From: Lepus europaeus
Taxonomy: Eukaryota > Chordata > Mammalia > Lagomorpha > Leporidae
Direction of reading: 5' to 3'
DNA: 64,000 nucleotides
Assembly (NCBI RefSeq): GCF_033115175.1
Contig: NC_084840.1
Location: forward strand, 80,801,179-80,865,178
The stretch's first letter is position 1, and the number at the start of each line of letters is the position of its first letter. The notes below the pieces were generated by a model, which worked only from the letters and a program-made list of their open reading frames with translations, ran no database searches and had not been told where the DNA came from. Positions 12,090 through 22,679 of this stretch are shown one piece after another. The position numbers were made by a program, and so were the translations under genes.

Positions 12090-13015
12090 GGATTAAGGAA
12101 TCCAATTCCTAGAAGTAGTCTCTCAAAAATGCTTTATATTTCAAAATACATGCATGAGAGGGGCTGGCATTGTGGCATAATGGGTTAAGCTTCCACCTGC
12201 AATGCTGGCATTATATGGGCACCAGTTCAAGACCTAGGTGCCCCACCTCCAATCTAGCTCCCTGCTAATGTTCCTGGGAAAGCAATAGAAGATGACTGAA
12301 AAGCTTAGGCCCCTACACTTATATGGGAGACCTGGAAGAATCTTCAGGCTCTTTACTTTGGCCTGACACAGCTACAGCAATTGCAGCCACTTGGGAAGTG
12401 AACTAGTGGCTGGAAGATTCTCTCTCCTCTCTCTCTATCTCTCTCTCTCTCCCTTTATGTGTGTGTATCTCTTCTCTCTCTGTGTAACTCTGCCTTTTAA
12501 ATAAATTTAAAAAAGAAATCTTTTTAAAAAATACATGGATGAGAATGTTTATGAAAGAACTAAAAACAACTCAAATTCTCAACAACAGTAGAATGGATAA
12601 GAAAATTGTGATGTAGCCTTCCGAGGGAATACTTATACACCCATGATAATGGACAATCTACTGCCACACCAGGCCTTGAGAGATATTACAAGAACAATGT
12701 GAGTGCAGCGTCAGAAATAAGAGAATATACTTTATGACTCCACTGAGATAAAGTTTAAAAAGAGGCAAAAGAACTCTATGGAACTGGAAGTTAGGATGAT
12801 GGCTGCCTTGGAGGGAGGGAGGAAATGGGTGGAACAGGGCCAGGGGCGGGCTCTGTGTCTTCTTTGTCAATGGCATCTCTTTATTCCACTTCTGGTTACC
12901 CCAATGTATTGACGTTGTTTACATCTATCCAGCCATGCATTTATGATGTGTGCACTTTTCTCTGTGTATCTTGTATTCTAATTAAAATTTTCAAAGTTAT
13001 AAAACATGGTTGAAT
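12090..13015 (+). mobile_element. ancient LINE-1 3' end (L1M-like), split by a SINE
   Basis: The left piece has 'GAATCCAATTCCTAGAAGTA'. The right piece has 'AACTCAAATTCTCAACAACA', 'GTAGAATGGATAAGAAAATT', 'TTTATGACTCCACTGAGATA' and an ending 'TAATTAAAATTTTC'. These follow the end of ORF2 and the 3' UTR of old mammalian L1 elements in sense orientation. Many stops and substitutions destroy the coding sequence. Confidence 0.65.
12160..12530 (+). mobile_element. lagomorph C-repeat SINE, nested in old L1
   Basis: The element has a head 'GGGGCTGGCATTGTGGCATA', the standard body and a long CT/GT-rich tract, followed by an AAATAAATTT tail. The flanking direct repeat is AAATACATGCATGAGA on the left (about 12144-12159) and AAATACATGGATGAGA on the right (12528-12543). 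There is one mismatch, consistent with an older insertion. Confidence 0.88.
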
Positions 13016-13097
13016 ATTTTTTCCTCTAAGAAAAGACCATTTTTCTTTAATTTCTAGATGTAGAAAAGTGCAAAATCCTACCCTGGGTACATTTTGG

Positions 13098-13150
13098 GTT
13101 CTCTGTCTCTCTCTTTCTTTCTCTCTCTCTCTCTCTCCCCCACCCCCCAA
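13098..13150. repeat. (CT)n microsatellite followed by C-run
   Basis: Alternating CT dinucleotides pass into a C-rich block 'CCCCCACCCCCC'. This is a pyrimidine tract on the + strand. No SINE body is attached to it, unlike most CT tracts in this window. Confidence 0.7.
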
Positions 13151-14816
13151 TCCCGGAAGTGAACATGGTGGTAACCAGGACCCTGATTCTGAAAATCAGC
13201 ACGAGGTCCTTGAACTGCTGGGCATACTCAGCAATCCCAGGGCTGTGGGAGAGAAACACATCTGTTCACAAAGCACCAGATGCTCGCTGGGTATCTTCTC
13301 CTCCTCAAGAGAACCTAGTGGTGTTTTCTTCACTGGAAATATGGATTTTTCTAGTTGACCCTTCTCTCTGTAACAGTAGTGATTCTGGGGCTTTGTCATC
13401 AAAATCCAGCCCTCTTCCCCCAGGGGCCTTCTCCACCCACTCAGCACTCAGTCCCCTGCCAGCAGGGCTGAGAGGAAGGGACTTCTGTTTTCCATCATCC
13501 AAGGAGCAGGGTTTGTACAGAAGGTCAGTGCTGAAAGTGGCAAAGCCCACATTAGAAACACACATGGATGTATCCATTGGGTCACTGCTTGGCACCCAAG
13601 TTCTCTCTGGAAAGTGCTCTCGGGTCTCCACGGGCTGTGGACACCATATAGGTTGCCCTGCAAGATGGAAGGTGCACCTGTAAGGACAAAGACAGAGAAG
13701 AGGTGCCCCAGCCTGGACTCTACCCCAAGTCCCAGGCCACCTAGGAGCACTGTTGGAATTGGGGTGATTTTAGAAAAAAAAGAGGAAAATTTGATAATCC
13801 AATAACAGATGCTATCTGAACGGAAGCAATTGTGTCAGTTTTTCTTTGTTTCACTTTTCTTAGCAGGCCTGGTTTTGTTTTTTAATGATCAGTAAACATC
13901 AGGAAGATTTGGAAAAGGAAGTAATGGCATAGAGGGTGTATAGGTGAGGAGACAGAACCGTTGACTTGAGGGCAAAAGTTCTCCCTCCCCATTTGTCAGA
14001 TACAAAACCTTCAGAAAGTTCTCTATGAAAGGGGAACTCACAGCCCTGGGTTTACAGTTTGGTCCTGCCCCAAGCCAGGACACATCTAGGTTTTAAGGGA
14101 CTTGAGACTTACAAACTTTAAGAAGTACCCAAGAGAAATAAGAAAAAAAAAATGAAATTATAAAATTGCAAGGGTCTCTTTTAGGGCCTAAGTGAGGGAC
14201 CCCAAAGATTTAGCGTGGTTAACTTCATGGTAACACCTCTGCTCTCAGAACACCATTTAGAAGCCGAAAATGCTGCCCTGTGTTTTCTGATAAACCGCTC
14301 TTTATTGTATAAAGGAAATGGGTGGAATTTGAAGATGGAAAGCTAAGTGCAGTGCAAATGATGGCAATTTAAAGAAAGCAAGATAGCAAGTAATATGCCA
14401 AAGGAGCTTCACTCCACCCCTTCGGAAAACAATCAGATAAGAAGAAGAATCCAGAAAATCATAGACTGCAGCAGCCAAAATGGACTTACCCCATAAGGCA
14501 GTTAACTTGATTGTAGCCAAGAGCCTTGGCCTGGGATCCACACACCCTGTGAAGTACATAGTTGGCCTAGAGGCTTATCAGGAGCTCCTTCATCTCACGC
14601 TGATACACTGGTGTTGAACCAGGTGCTCTGGTTTCTTTTGCCCACGGACAAGCTGTCACTGATGGAGTCCTAGGCCCTCACCACTCACTCCCCCAGGACA
14701 TCCCATGCTGCAAACATCTCTCACCTCTGCCCCCTCCTCCTTTCTGAGTCCATTGATGGCCTTGGTTCAGGCCTTTCTCCCATTGAGGCTCAGTTATTTA
14801 AAGAACTTTCAAACTG
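13151..14816. other. unique sequence, nothing recognised
   Basis: The segment includes open frames of up to 174 codons (13159-13683) and overlapping frames on the other strand. None has a recognisable motif, and no splice-flanked exon can be argued. The long frame is in an ordinary GC-balanced stretch. I treat it as chance, with low certainty. Confidence 0.4.
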
Positions 14817-14825
14817 GTGTCCCAG

Positions 14826-14866
14826 TTTTTGTTTTGTTTTGTTTTGTTTTGTTTTGTTTTGTTTTG
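14826..14866. repeat. (TTTTG)n pentanucleotide array
   Basis: There are seven or more tandem TTTTG units at the tail end of the antisense SINE that follows. The array evidently expanded from an interrupted poly(A) tail. Confidence 0.9.
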
Positions 14867-15185
14867 ACAGGCAGAGTGGATAGTGAGAGAGAGAGAGACA
14901 GAGAGAAAGGTCTTCCTTTTTGCCGTTGGTTCACCCTCCAATGGCTGCTGCGGCCAGCTCATCGCACTGATCCGAAGCCAGGAACCAGGTGCTTCTTCTG
15001 GTCTCCCATGCGAGTGCAGGGCCCAAGCACTTGGGCCATCCTCCACTGCACTCCCGGGCCATAGCAAAGAGCTGTCCTGGAAGAGGGGCAACCGGGATAG
15101 AATCCGGCACCCCAACCGGGACTAGAACCCGGTGTGCCGGCGCCGCAAGGCAGAGGATTAGCCCGTTAAGCCACGGCGCTGGCCA
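14830..15185 (-). mobile_element. lagomorph C-repeat SINE, full length
   Basis: This is an antisense copy beginning with its tail (here the TTTTG array) and 'GACAGGCAGAGTGGATAGTG'. It ends with the head 'GCCACGGCGCTGGCC'. A perfect 13-bp target duplication, GTGTCCCAGTTTT, lies at 14817-14829 and 15186-15198. It belongs to the CpG-rich younger subfamily. Confidence 0.92.
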
Positions 15186-15288
15186 GTGTCCCAGTTTTAA
15201 TTCTGCTCTAATTTTGAAGTGCCTGCTTGTGGCAGAAGTGAAGAGAGGGTCTCTTCAGGAATGAGATGCAGACACAAAATTTGAAGAC

Positions 15289-15590
15289 GGGGGCCGGCGC
15301 TGTGGCGTAAAGCATAGTGCCGGCATCCCATATGGGCTCCAGTTCGAGTCTCGGTTGCTTCACTTCCGATCCAGCTCTCTGCTGTGGCCTGGGAAAGCAG
15401 TGGAGGATGGCCCAAGTGCTTGGGCCCCCGCACCTGCATGGGATACCAGGAAGAACCTCCTGGATCCTGGTTTCAGATGGATGCAGCTACGGCAGTTGTG
15501 ACCAATTGGGAAGTGAACCAGTGGATGGAAGACCTTTCCTTCTCTCTCTGTGTAACTCTGACTTTCAAATAAATAAATAAATATTCTTTG
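15289..15590 (+). mobile_element. lagomorph C-repeat SINE with shortened head
   Basis: The head is 'GGGGCCGGCGCTGTGGCGTA' and is missing part of the usual spacer between the A and B boxes. The body is normal and the tail is AAATAAATAAATA. A perfect 13-bp target duplication, AAAATTTGAAGAC, lies at 15276-15288 and 15591-15603. The internal head deletion would be expected to weaken Pol III initiation. Confidence 0.92.
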
Positions 15591-15784
15591 AAAATTTGAA
15601 GACATTCTGGAGTCTTCATAAAACCTTGCTCCAACTCTTCCTCACAGAGGTTGATGTTTGTCATTTTTGAATAAAGTAAAATGAATGAAAAACATAATTT
15701 TCTTAACATGCTATTAGAGCGAAATTGTTTTGTAATTTCCATCTGAAAGGAAACAAAGTGAATGGGATATTGCCGACCTAAAAT

Positions 15785-16205
15785 TGCAATGAACGGATGT
15801 TGAAATTCCTATTCTTGGAATATTACTCAGCCATGCAAAGGAACGAAATTCTGACACGTGCTGCAACCTGGGTACACCTTGAGGGCATGATGCTGAGTAA
15901 AACGGGAGGCACAAAAGGACAAAGTCAGGTGTCACATGAGGTTCCTCTAGTAGGCAGATGCACAGAGCTAGGAAGCAGGGCGGTGGTTATTAGGGGCTGG
16001 AAGATCGGGGCTGAAGGAGCTGCTGTTTAATGAGTATAGAATGCATTGTGATCATTTGGAGCGTGAACCTCAGATGAAGAGGTCCTGGAGATGGAGAATG
16101 GTGACGGTGTACAATGACATGACTGGCCTCAGTGTGGCCGGATCACACACTGGATGGTAAAATGGTTAAATGCTGAATTTCACATTCTATAAAAATTAAA
16201 AGAGA
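15785..16205 (+). mobile_element. ancient LINE-1 3' end (L1M-like)
   Basis: The sense-strand ORF2 end is recognisable from 'GGAATATTACTCAGCCATGC', 'GAAATTCTGACACGTGCTGC', 'CTTGAGGGCATGATGCTGAG' and 'CACAAAAGGACAAAGTCAGG'. The 3' UTR phrases 'GGTGGTTATTAGGGGCTGG' and 'AAATGGTTAAATG' follow. It ends in 'TATAAAAATTAAAA'. It is 5' truncated and full of mutations. Confidence 0.75.
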
Positions 16206-17274
16206 GCTTTGCTGTGTTAATTCCTACTGCCTCCAAACCCAGGGGGGCTTTCCAAAAGCAACTAATGTAGGCTCAGGCTTTTCCAAGTAAAACATCCTCA
16301 AATGTGGAGAATTTCAGAGACATGTGCTTTTATCTGGTTTCAGGACATAAAAATGTGGTAAACCTCGTTTAAGTGGAAAACCAAAAATCAGAAGCTTTTT
16401 CTTCCAAATGATTGAGACATTCTAGGATCCCAGAATGTGCGGTAGCCTCCAGCACACGCATAATCCGGAGAACAGAGCTCTGTCTCTGCACTGATAAACC
16501 AAATGGGCCAGTGCACCAGTTTGAAAGGCAGGCAGGATGGTCTTTTTGTGCTGGGAGTGGTGACACAGTGACCTGGGTGAAGCTATCTAACCTGCAAGCA
16601 TGGTCTCCCCAAATTCACCTTTCAACCTGGGTCAGAGCTAATTGCACCCAGCCCTCCAGCTTCCTCATGGGATTTGGGGATGACTAATGAGAAGCAGGAT
16701 GGGAGAGACAGGGAGCTCACTTGCAGAAGTCAGGGACCCAACACAAGGCATCTTGGCAGCGCCCAGCAACCTGGCTCAGGTGTGGTCCCGTCTTCTCCCA
16801 CCAAATCTGGAGAAGCCTGGGGAGCCCTGGACTAGAAGGAGTCAGAATGAAAAGCCCAAATCGTCAGGAGCCACCTGCTTTCCGTGCTTGCAGTTCTCGA
16901 GAGGATGAGGTGTCTGAGCTCCAGGGAAATCTGTTGCCCTAGAGCACCACCAATTTAAATGGATTATCTCCTGGAAGACGGGTCCAGGGTGTCTACATTG
17001 CTCCAAATTGTGATTTCTATTCAAAATGGTGTGTCAGTGAGAGACCATTAGGACAGGCAACAGACGTACATGTTTATAACACCTACAGGAATTCATATAT
17101 TTATATATATGATGCAATACACATTTTTCCTTAAAAGTGGGAAATTTATAAACAATTTGGTAAACAATTTTACATTTTGCAAAGCATTCATGTAAAAATA
17201 TTTACAATTCCAGGTCCAGATTGACTTTTGGACTGCTTTGGTTTTCTTTTCTTTACCAAAAAAATGTATACAAA
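16206..17274. other. unique sequence, nothing recognised
   Basis: No repeat family is visible. The section near 17080-17210 is AT-rich, with TATATATA runs. Open frames reach 91 codons and have no motif. Confidence 0.45.
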
Positions 17275-17620
17275 GGGCTGACATTGTGAGGCAGCAGGTC
17301 AAGCTGCCTCTTATGACGCCTGGCCTCCAGCATCGGAGTGCTGACTGAATCCAGGTTGCTCTGCATCTGATCCAGCTCCCTGCTAATGCACCTGAGAAAA
17401 GCAGTGGGTGATGGCCCTAGAAATTGGGCCCCTGCACCCCTGTGGAAGACCTAAATGGAGTTCTGGTTCCTAGTTTCAGCCTGGCTCAGCCCCAACCATT
17501 GTGATCATTTGGGGAGTGAACCAGCAGATGGAAGATTCTCTCTCTCTCTCTCTCCCCCTCCCTCCCTCTCTTTCTCTTTCTCCCTTTCAAATAAATAAAT
17601 TAAATTAATATTTCTAAAAA
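17275..17620 (+). mobile_element. lagomorph C-repeat SINE, diverged
   Basis: The head is 'GGGCTGACATTGTGAGGCAG'. The body resembles the older subfamily ('CTGATCCAGCTCCCTGCTAA'). It has a CT tract and an AAATAAATAAATT tail. It lies just upstream of a second SINE in the same orientation. Confidence 0.8.
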
Positions 17621-17631
17621 TATGAGAACTT

Positions 17632-17913
17632 GGGGCCAGTGCTGTGGCACAGCAGATTAAGCCACAGTCTGCAGCACTACATCCCATATAGGCACCGGTT
17701 CAAGCTAATATGTCCGATCTAGCCCCTAGCTAACATGCCTGGGAAAGCAGCAGAAGATGGTCCAAGTGCTTAGGCCCCCACATCCATGTGAGAGTCTTGG
17801 AAGAAGCTCCTGACTCCTGGCTTCAGCCTGGCCCAGCCCAAGTCATGTGGCCAGTTGGGAAGGGAACCTGCAAATGGAAGATTTCTCTCTGTGTGTCTCT
17901 CCTTTCTGCACAA
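17632..17913 (+). mobile_element. lagomorph C-repeat SINE, 3' shortened
   Basis: The head is 'GGGGCCAGTGCTGTGGCACA' and the body is typical. The element ends in a short CT stretch without an A tail, immediately before the Tigger-like element. Confidence 0.82.
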
Positions 17914-17920
17914 GGATATA

Positions 17921-18469
17921 CAGTCACAAGCCCCTTTGTCAATGAGTGGCCAAGTGCACGCTGGTCATGAGAGCTGAAAAATTCCTTCCACCAAGTGCTG
18001 CTGCAGCCATTATAACATTATAGCCATCTTAGACACAATCCACTGGTGATGTGGTGATGCTGGTGCAAACACACCTACCATGCTGCCAATCTTATAGAAG
18101 TGTGGAACATACAATTAGAAATGATATATAATGATAATAGTATATAATAACGTATAAATAGTGTATAATGACACTGATAATAAATGACTATGTTTCTGGG
18201 TCATGTACTTGTATCACTGTTTTAGAGTGTACAGCTTCTACTTAAAGGCACATAAAGTTTGCAGTAGAATGGTGTGCTGTGTCATTCCGAGAGCAGTACT
18301 TATATCCCATGTTGACCTTATCCCTTGATTGCATCTAAAGGCTGCATTGCATGAGTGCCTTACACCATCTAGGGTTGTACGAGTACATGCTATGATGTTT
18401 ACATGGTGAGGAAATCCCCTAGCAAGGCACCTCTCAGAATGCATCCCTGTTGTTAAGCAAGGAGGGACT
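17921..18469 (+). mobile_element. Tigger-like (TcMar) MITE, non-autonomous DNA transposon
   Basis: The left end begins CAGTC after a TA. The right end closes with 'TTGTTAAGCAAGGAGGGACT', a decayed inverted copy of the same kind of terminus. Internal phrases 'GCTGAAAAATTCCT', 'GTGATGCTGGTGCAAACACA', 'GATAATAAATGACTATG' and 'TTTTAGAGTGTACAGCTTCT' follow a known mammalian Tigger-family element. 'CATGCTATGATGTTTACATG' and 'TCTCAGAATGCATCCCTGTT' do so too. No transposase is left: the middle is deleted. Confidence 0.75.
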
Positions 18470-18638
18470 TTATCATAGAGGAATATAGGCATATGAGTTG
18501 GTTCATTGTACTAGCTTGCTCAACTCCAAGGCTGTAGACAAATAAAGAAAATTTTCATTGTTTCTCAAGCACAGAAAGACTATCTGGGGTGAATAATTAG
18601 AACCAGGATATTTCATTTAGGATTAAGGAGACCACAAG

Positions 18639-18790
18639 TTAGCCATCACTGTGGCTCAGTGGGTGAAGCAGCCATCTGTGGCACCAGCATCCCATATGGA
18701 TGCTTATTAGAGTCCCTGCTGTTCCACTTCCAATCCAGGTCCCTGCCCATGTGCTTGGGCAAGCAGGCAAAGATGGTTCAAAGAATGGGA
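18639..18790 (+). mobile_element. lagomorph SINE fragment (5' half)
   Basis: The head 'TCACTGTGGCTCAGTGGGTG' and the body up to 'GCAAAGATGG' are present. It then passes into local tandem-like sequence with repeated 'GGGACAAAGAATG'. The 3' half is missing. Confidence 0.65.
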
Positions 18791-20225
18791 CAAAGAATGG
18801 TCCAAGATGGGACAAAGAATGACAAACAAATGATTTGATATCTCAGTGTGGCACCCGCCCAGAAAGCATTTGATGATAGCGATTCCACGTGGAGCTGCAC
18901 TGAGCCAAGCCAGAGCTTACAAACTGAGTCAGGCTACTGAGGCTTTTCAGGAGAGAAAATGGGCTGAGTTAGAATTTAGGACCACATGGATAATTTGGAA
19001 AGCAGCAACGGTAGGGTTCAGTCCAGGGCCAGCGAGGAAGATGTACTGTGTGCACAGGGGTTTTGATGGTGGAATCCAAAGCAGGGTCGTGAGAGGAGGT
19101 GATGGAGAGAAAGGGACACCCTGAGCCTGGGACTGCACAACAGGCCCATGGAGGTGAGCAGCTGTGAGAGCTCAGACCTTGTGCTGAGTCTGGAACAGGG
19201 ACAGCCTCTTGAAGTGACCGCACAGGCTTGGGAGAGAGCAGGGCCCCTGGGACACATCTGAGGATTCTCCTGGGAGGCAGGGGGTCCAGGCAGGCATGGG
19301 TGCCTGAGATGGCCCAAATCCAGGCAAGAACTGGGACCTCAGCAGGAAGTGTTCGTGCCTGTCCAGTTGATGTCCTTCCTCTCCACCATCTCTACCTGTT
19401 TACAGGGGGTGTGTTGCACGTGTCTCTGACACAGATGCTCAAATTCTTACATTCCAGTGAACTCAGTTGTCAGAGGAGCAGCTTCATCATTATACCTATT
19501 AAAACATGGGTTCACTAAAGAATAGAATGGGGTGGCAGTGGCAGTAGCAGTAGTGTTAGTGGGGGTGGGTGGGGGTGGGGTGGTGTTCATAGTGGATAAG
19601 GTCATTGATAGTAGGATGACCTCCTTCAGAGCCTGCCTGGGAGAAGCTGGGGTAGGGTGGGGTTGGGGAGAGATGAAAGGAAGGCTTGATTTCTCTGGAG
19701 CAGAGGCCTCTATATGACGTCAATAACCATCCAGATCTTTCCATGAGCTTTATTCTGGGCACGGATGCGTTTTGCTTTAGAGATTTCCATATCTGTGCAG
19801 TGCCTGGCAGAGTGCTGATCCTGCGTAGTGTTCAAGCTGCAGTGTTAGACTTCTGGCTGTGCCTCTGTCTACAGCACGAGGCCAATCAAGGCGGAGCCTG
19901 CCACTGTTTTGGTAGTATTTGTATTTAGCAAATAAGCCAGGCTACAGAATCAAGGCTTTGGCTGAATTCTTCTTTCTTAGAAGCAAAGTACAGGACAGGG
20001 GACAGTGAGGAAAACACAAGGACAGCTCTCCTGGACTCAATACAGGGGCACTATTGAGTTAGGCTGTACTGCAGAAGTCACAAGTGACATTCCACCTGAA
20101 GCTGTCAGTGCGTGTTGGACTCTGCTGCCTGGCCCACTCACTCTTTCAGACAGGTGCAAAGTGGTCCAGCTGATAAAGGTTGTTTCACTGAACTGATAAA
20201 CCTGTCACTCAAGAATGCCAGGGAG
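18791..20225. other. unique sequence with a G-rich block
   Basis: No coding region or dispersed repeat is recognised. The section 19528-19590 is a GGCAGT/GGGTG-rich block containing a G-quadruplex motif, listed separately. Confidence 0.45.
19531..19583 (+). repeat. G-rich simple repeat with G-quadruplex motif
   Basis: Degenerate GGCAGTA repeats pass into four consecutive G-runs (5, 3, 5 and 4 bases) separated by single T residues at about 19560-19580. Such one-base loops are known to favour very stable parallel quadruplexes. There is no gene nearby to link it to. Confidence 0.75.
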
Positions 20226-20345
20226 GGATGGGTGTTTGACCTAGTGGTAAAAACCTGCACCCACATCAAGAATGTGTGAGTTTGATTCCAAGGTCTACTT
20301 TTGATTCTAGCATCCATCTAACGTACACTCCAAGCCCAGCTTGTG
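20226..20345 (+). mobile_element. possible old tRNA-derived SINE head
   Basis: The phrase 'GGGTGTTTGACCTAGTGGTA' followed by 'GTGAGTTTGATTCCAAGG' has the spacing of an A box and a B box. It resembles the oldest lagomorph C-repeat subfamily. The rest of the element is not recognisable. Confidence 0.4.
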
Positions 20346-21490
20346 TGGGACCAAGAGCCCTAAACTCAGAGTACAGCAGGATCAGCAAGAGCCCTGGACT
20401 AAACCCTGATGCAGGACACACAAGGGGAGTGGAGAAGGGCAAGGGACCACAGCTGCAGGCAGGTAAAGGCTGAGAGGGGCAAGAACTTGACCTCCCCCAA
20501 GTGCGTTCAAGGTAGCAGCTAACACCAAAGCAGATGACCCTGGCTAACTCGAGGGTGGGAAATGGGCTTTCCAGGTCAGCGAGAGTATCAGCAAGAGAGT
20601 TAGTTCAAACATTGGCTCTCCTGGCTGATGGACAAAGTCGTATCCATGAAAACTCAGACAGCAGTAGAGATGGGGAAAGTTTAATTGTCTTCTGCTGATG
20701 CTAGTTTCCACAGAAAGAGAAGAGGTGTGTTTGGTTTATGATTCTGGTAGATGAAAGGTCCAAGCTGTGTGTCTCTGGCACCCTGGCAAGGACCCCCAGC
20801 TGCATGCAGAAGGGGGCACATATGCAAGCCTGGAAGCAAGGTGCAGCGAGGGCCAGGCTCCCTCTTTTATAGCAACTCCCCCTAGAGGAAGTACTATGGC
20901 ACTGCATGAACCCCATCAATCCCTTCTTGGTGGGGGGCATCCGTTAATGGTTCTACCAAGCCAACACCACCGTGGTGGTAGCCAAGCTTCCTGCCGCATA
21001 TGGGAACAAACCACATCCAAACCACAGCCCAGCATCTTCCGCACAAATCCAATCTGAAAGTCTGTGACTTCCCTAGCCTTGTAGTTAGTACCAAGCTCTC
21101 CCTACAGAACTGCGGAAGCCCAGGGGGGGACTAAAATGTCATAATTAAGCCGGGATCAGATTTCACCTCCCTGAAAAATAAATTATGACTTGTCACTTTG
21201 AATGCTACAGGTCCACATCGTCCAGTTGGACTCATTCTTTTCTCATGAAGGCCTGCAATGGTGCACACAGCCTAGCAGGCAGGAAAGCACAAGGGATGCA
21301 AAGTAAGCAGTAAAAGGAATAGTCTCTCCTCCCCAACTCAGGTTATCTTGTTTAGAAGAAAACACGCATGTTGTGGATGGCAGTAGAAAGTAGAACTGTA
21401 ACATCAATGGATCACAGGAGAAAAACTGGAGACCTCAGTATCCTAAGGTTTACCTGCCTAAAGCTGAGCTGGGATTACCCCTCCCCCAGC
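20346..21490. other. unique sequence, nothing recognised
   Basis: No dispersed repeat or exon can be supported. Open frames reach 96 codons and have no motif. Confidence 0.45.
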
Positions 21491-21492
21491 AT

Positions 21493-21514
21493 ACACACAC
21501 ACACACACACACAC
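21493..21514. repeat. (CA)n microsatellite
   Basis: About eleven CA units are followed by interrupted ACACAC sequence up to 21541. Confidence 0.9.
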
Positions 21515-21584
21515 CTACATGCATGCACACACACAGCACACGAACCCACATCTGCCTCTTTTGCACCTGCTACAACGACACCTC

Positions 21585-21976
21585 CATTCAGGGGTCTGAA
21601 ATCACTTTCTCCCTCCTCCACCCCCATGTCCTGTTGATGCCACTCATTCTTTCTCTAGAATATCTCAGCTGCCTCCTGCTCTCAGTTGAGTCAAATACAC
21701 CTCCTGTCTTCACGTCGCTTACCATCTTCTTCCCAGCAGCAAGGCAATCTGAGACCCTTATCATAGTCTCAAAAGCCTGTGGTCCAATCCCGCTTCTCTC
21801 TCTGGTCTCACCTCCCCTCCTTCTTCCCTCACTGGCCACATTTCAATCATCCAGATTTGTGTGGGTTCCTGCGATATGCCAAGGGCCTCCCTACCTTGAG
21901 GTTTTGCATACCCTCCCAGCTCCTCTGCAGCCTCCAAATCTCAGCTCAAATGTCACTTCTTCAAAATGTCTACCCA
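21585..21976 (+). mobile_element. LINE-2 3' fragment
   Basis: Phrases in sense orientation fit the L2 3' end: 'CCAGCTCCTCTGCAGCCTCC', 'CAGCTCAAATGTCACTTCTT', 'CTCACTGGCCACATTTCAAT' and 'CAAGGGCCTCCCTACCTTGA'. The copy is old and interrupted. Its 3' end is cut by a SINE head. Confidence 0.6.
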
Positions 21977-22015
21977 GGGGCCAGCATTGTGGTGTGGTGG
22001 GTTAAACTGCTTCCT
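21977..22015 (+). mobile_element. lagomorph SINE head fragment
   Basis: A short piece, 'GGGGCCAGCATTGTGGTGTG' plus 'GTGGGTTAAACTGCTT', matches the first 35-40 bases of the SINE. It is interrupted by the complete SINE that follows. A possible continuation, 'TAAGCTGCTGTCTGCACC', is found after the next two SINEs at about 22673. Confidence 0.6.
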
Positions 22016-22350
22016 GGGGCCGGCGCTGAGGCATAGTGAGTTAAGCCACTACCCACAGTGCTGGCATCCCATATGGGCACAGATTCGAGACCTGGCTGCT
22101 CCTCTTCCGATCCAGCTTTCTGCTATGGCCTGGGAAAGCAGTAGAAGATGGCCCAAGTCCTTGGACCCCTGCACTTGTGTGGGAGGCCTGTAAGAAGCTC
22201 CTAGTTCCTGGTTTCTGATCGGTGCAGCTCCAGCTGTTGTGGCTAATTGGGAAGTGAACCCATGGATGGAAGACCCCTCTCTGTCTCTCTCTCTCTGCCT
22301 CTCCTTCTCTCTCTCTGTAACTCTGCCTTTCAAATAAATAACTACATATA
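22016..22350 (+). mobile_element. lagomorph C-repeat SINE, full length
   Basis: The head is 'GGGGCCGGCGCTGAGGCATA'. It has a complete body, a CT tract and a tail 'AAATAAATAACTACATATAT'. It lies tail-to-tail with the antisense SINE next to it. Confidence 0.88.
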
Positions 22351-22672
22351 TTTTTTTCATTTAACAGACAGAGTTAGACCGTGAGAGAGAGAGAGAGAGA
22401 AAGGTCTTCCTTTTCCTTTGGTTCACCCCCCCCCCCAAAAAAAAAGGCCACTATGGCCGGCGATGCACTGATCCAAAGCCAGGAGCCAGGTGCTTCCTCC
22501 TGGTCTCCCATGCAGGTGCAGGGCCCAAGCACTTGGGCCATCCTCCACTGCCTTCTCGGGCCACAGCCGAGAGCTGGACTGGAAGAGGAGCAACTGGGAC
22601 TAGAACCCAGAGCCCATATGGAATGCTGGCGCCTCAGGCAGAGGATTAACCAAGTGAGCCATGGTGCCCAGG
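22351..22672 (-). mobile_element. lagomorph C-repeat SINE, antisense
   Basis: The T-rich tail and 'CAGACAGAGTTAGACCGTGA' are followed by a poly(C)/poly(A) slip, 'CCCCCCCCCC AAAAAAAA'. The body follows and the head 'GAGCCATGGTGCCCAGG' closes it. It forms an inverted tail-to-tail pair with the preceding SINE. Confidence 0.88.
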
Positions 22673-22679
22673 TAAGCTG

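Noticed and set aside
12419..12480. Tandem repeats that could suggest a CRISPR or satellite array
   Set aside because: These are the CT tracts of SINE tails. There are no spaced direct repeats with unique spacers anywhere in the window.
13159..13683. 174-codon open frame on the plus strand
   Set aside because: Tested as a possible single-exon gene. It has no recognisable motif, no upstream promoter signal and no nearby poly(A) signal. It remains unsupported.
22423..22445. C-run and A-run as a possible regulatory element
   Set aside because: It lies inside an antisense SINE where the consensus has a short C/A-rich phrase. Slippage explains it.
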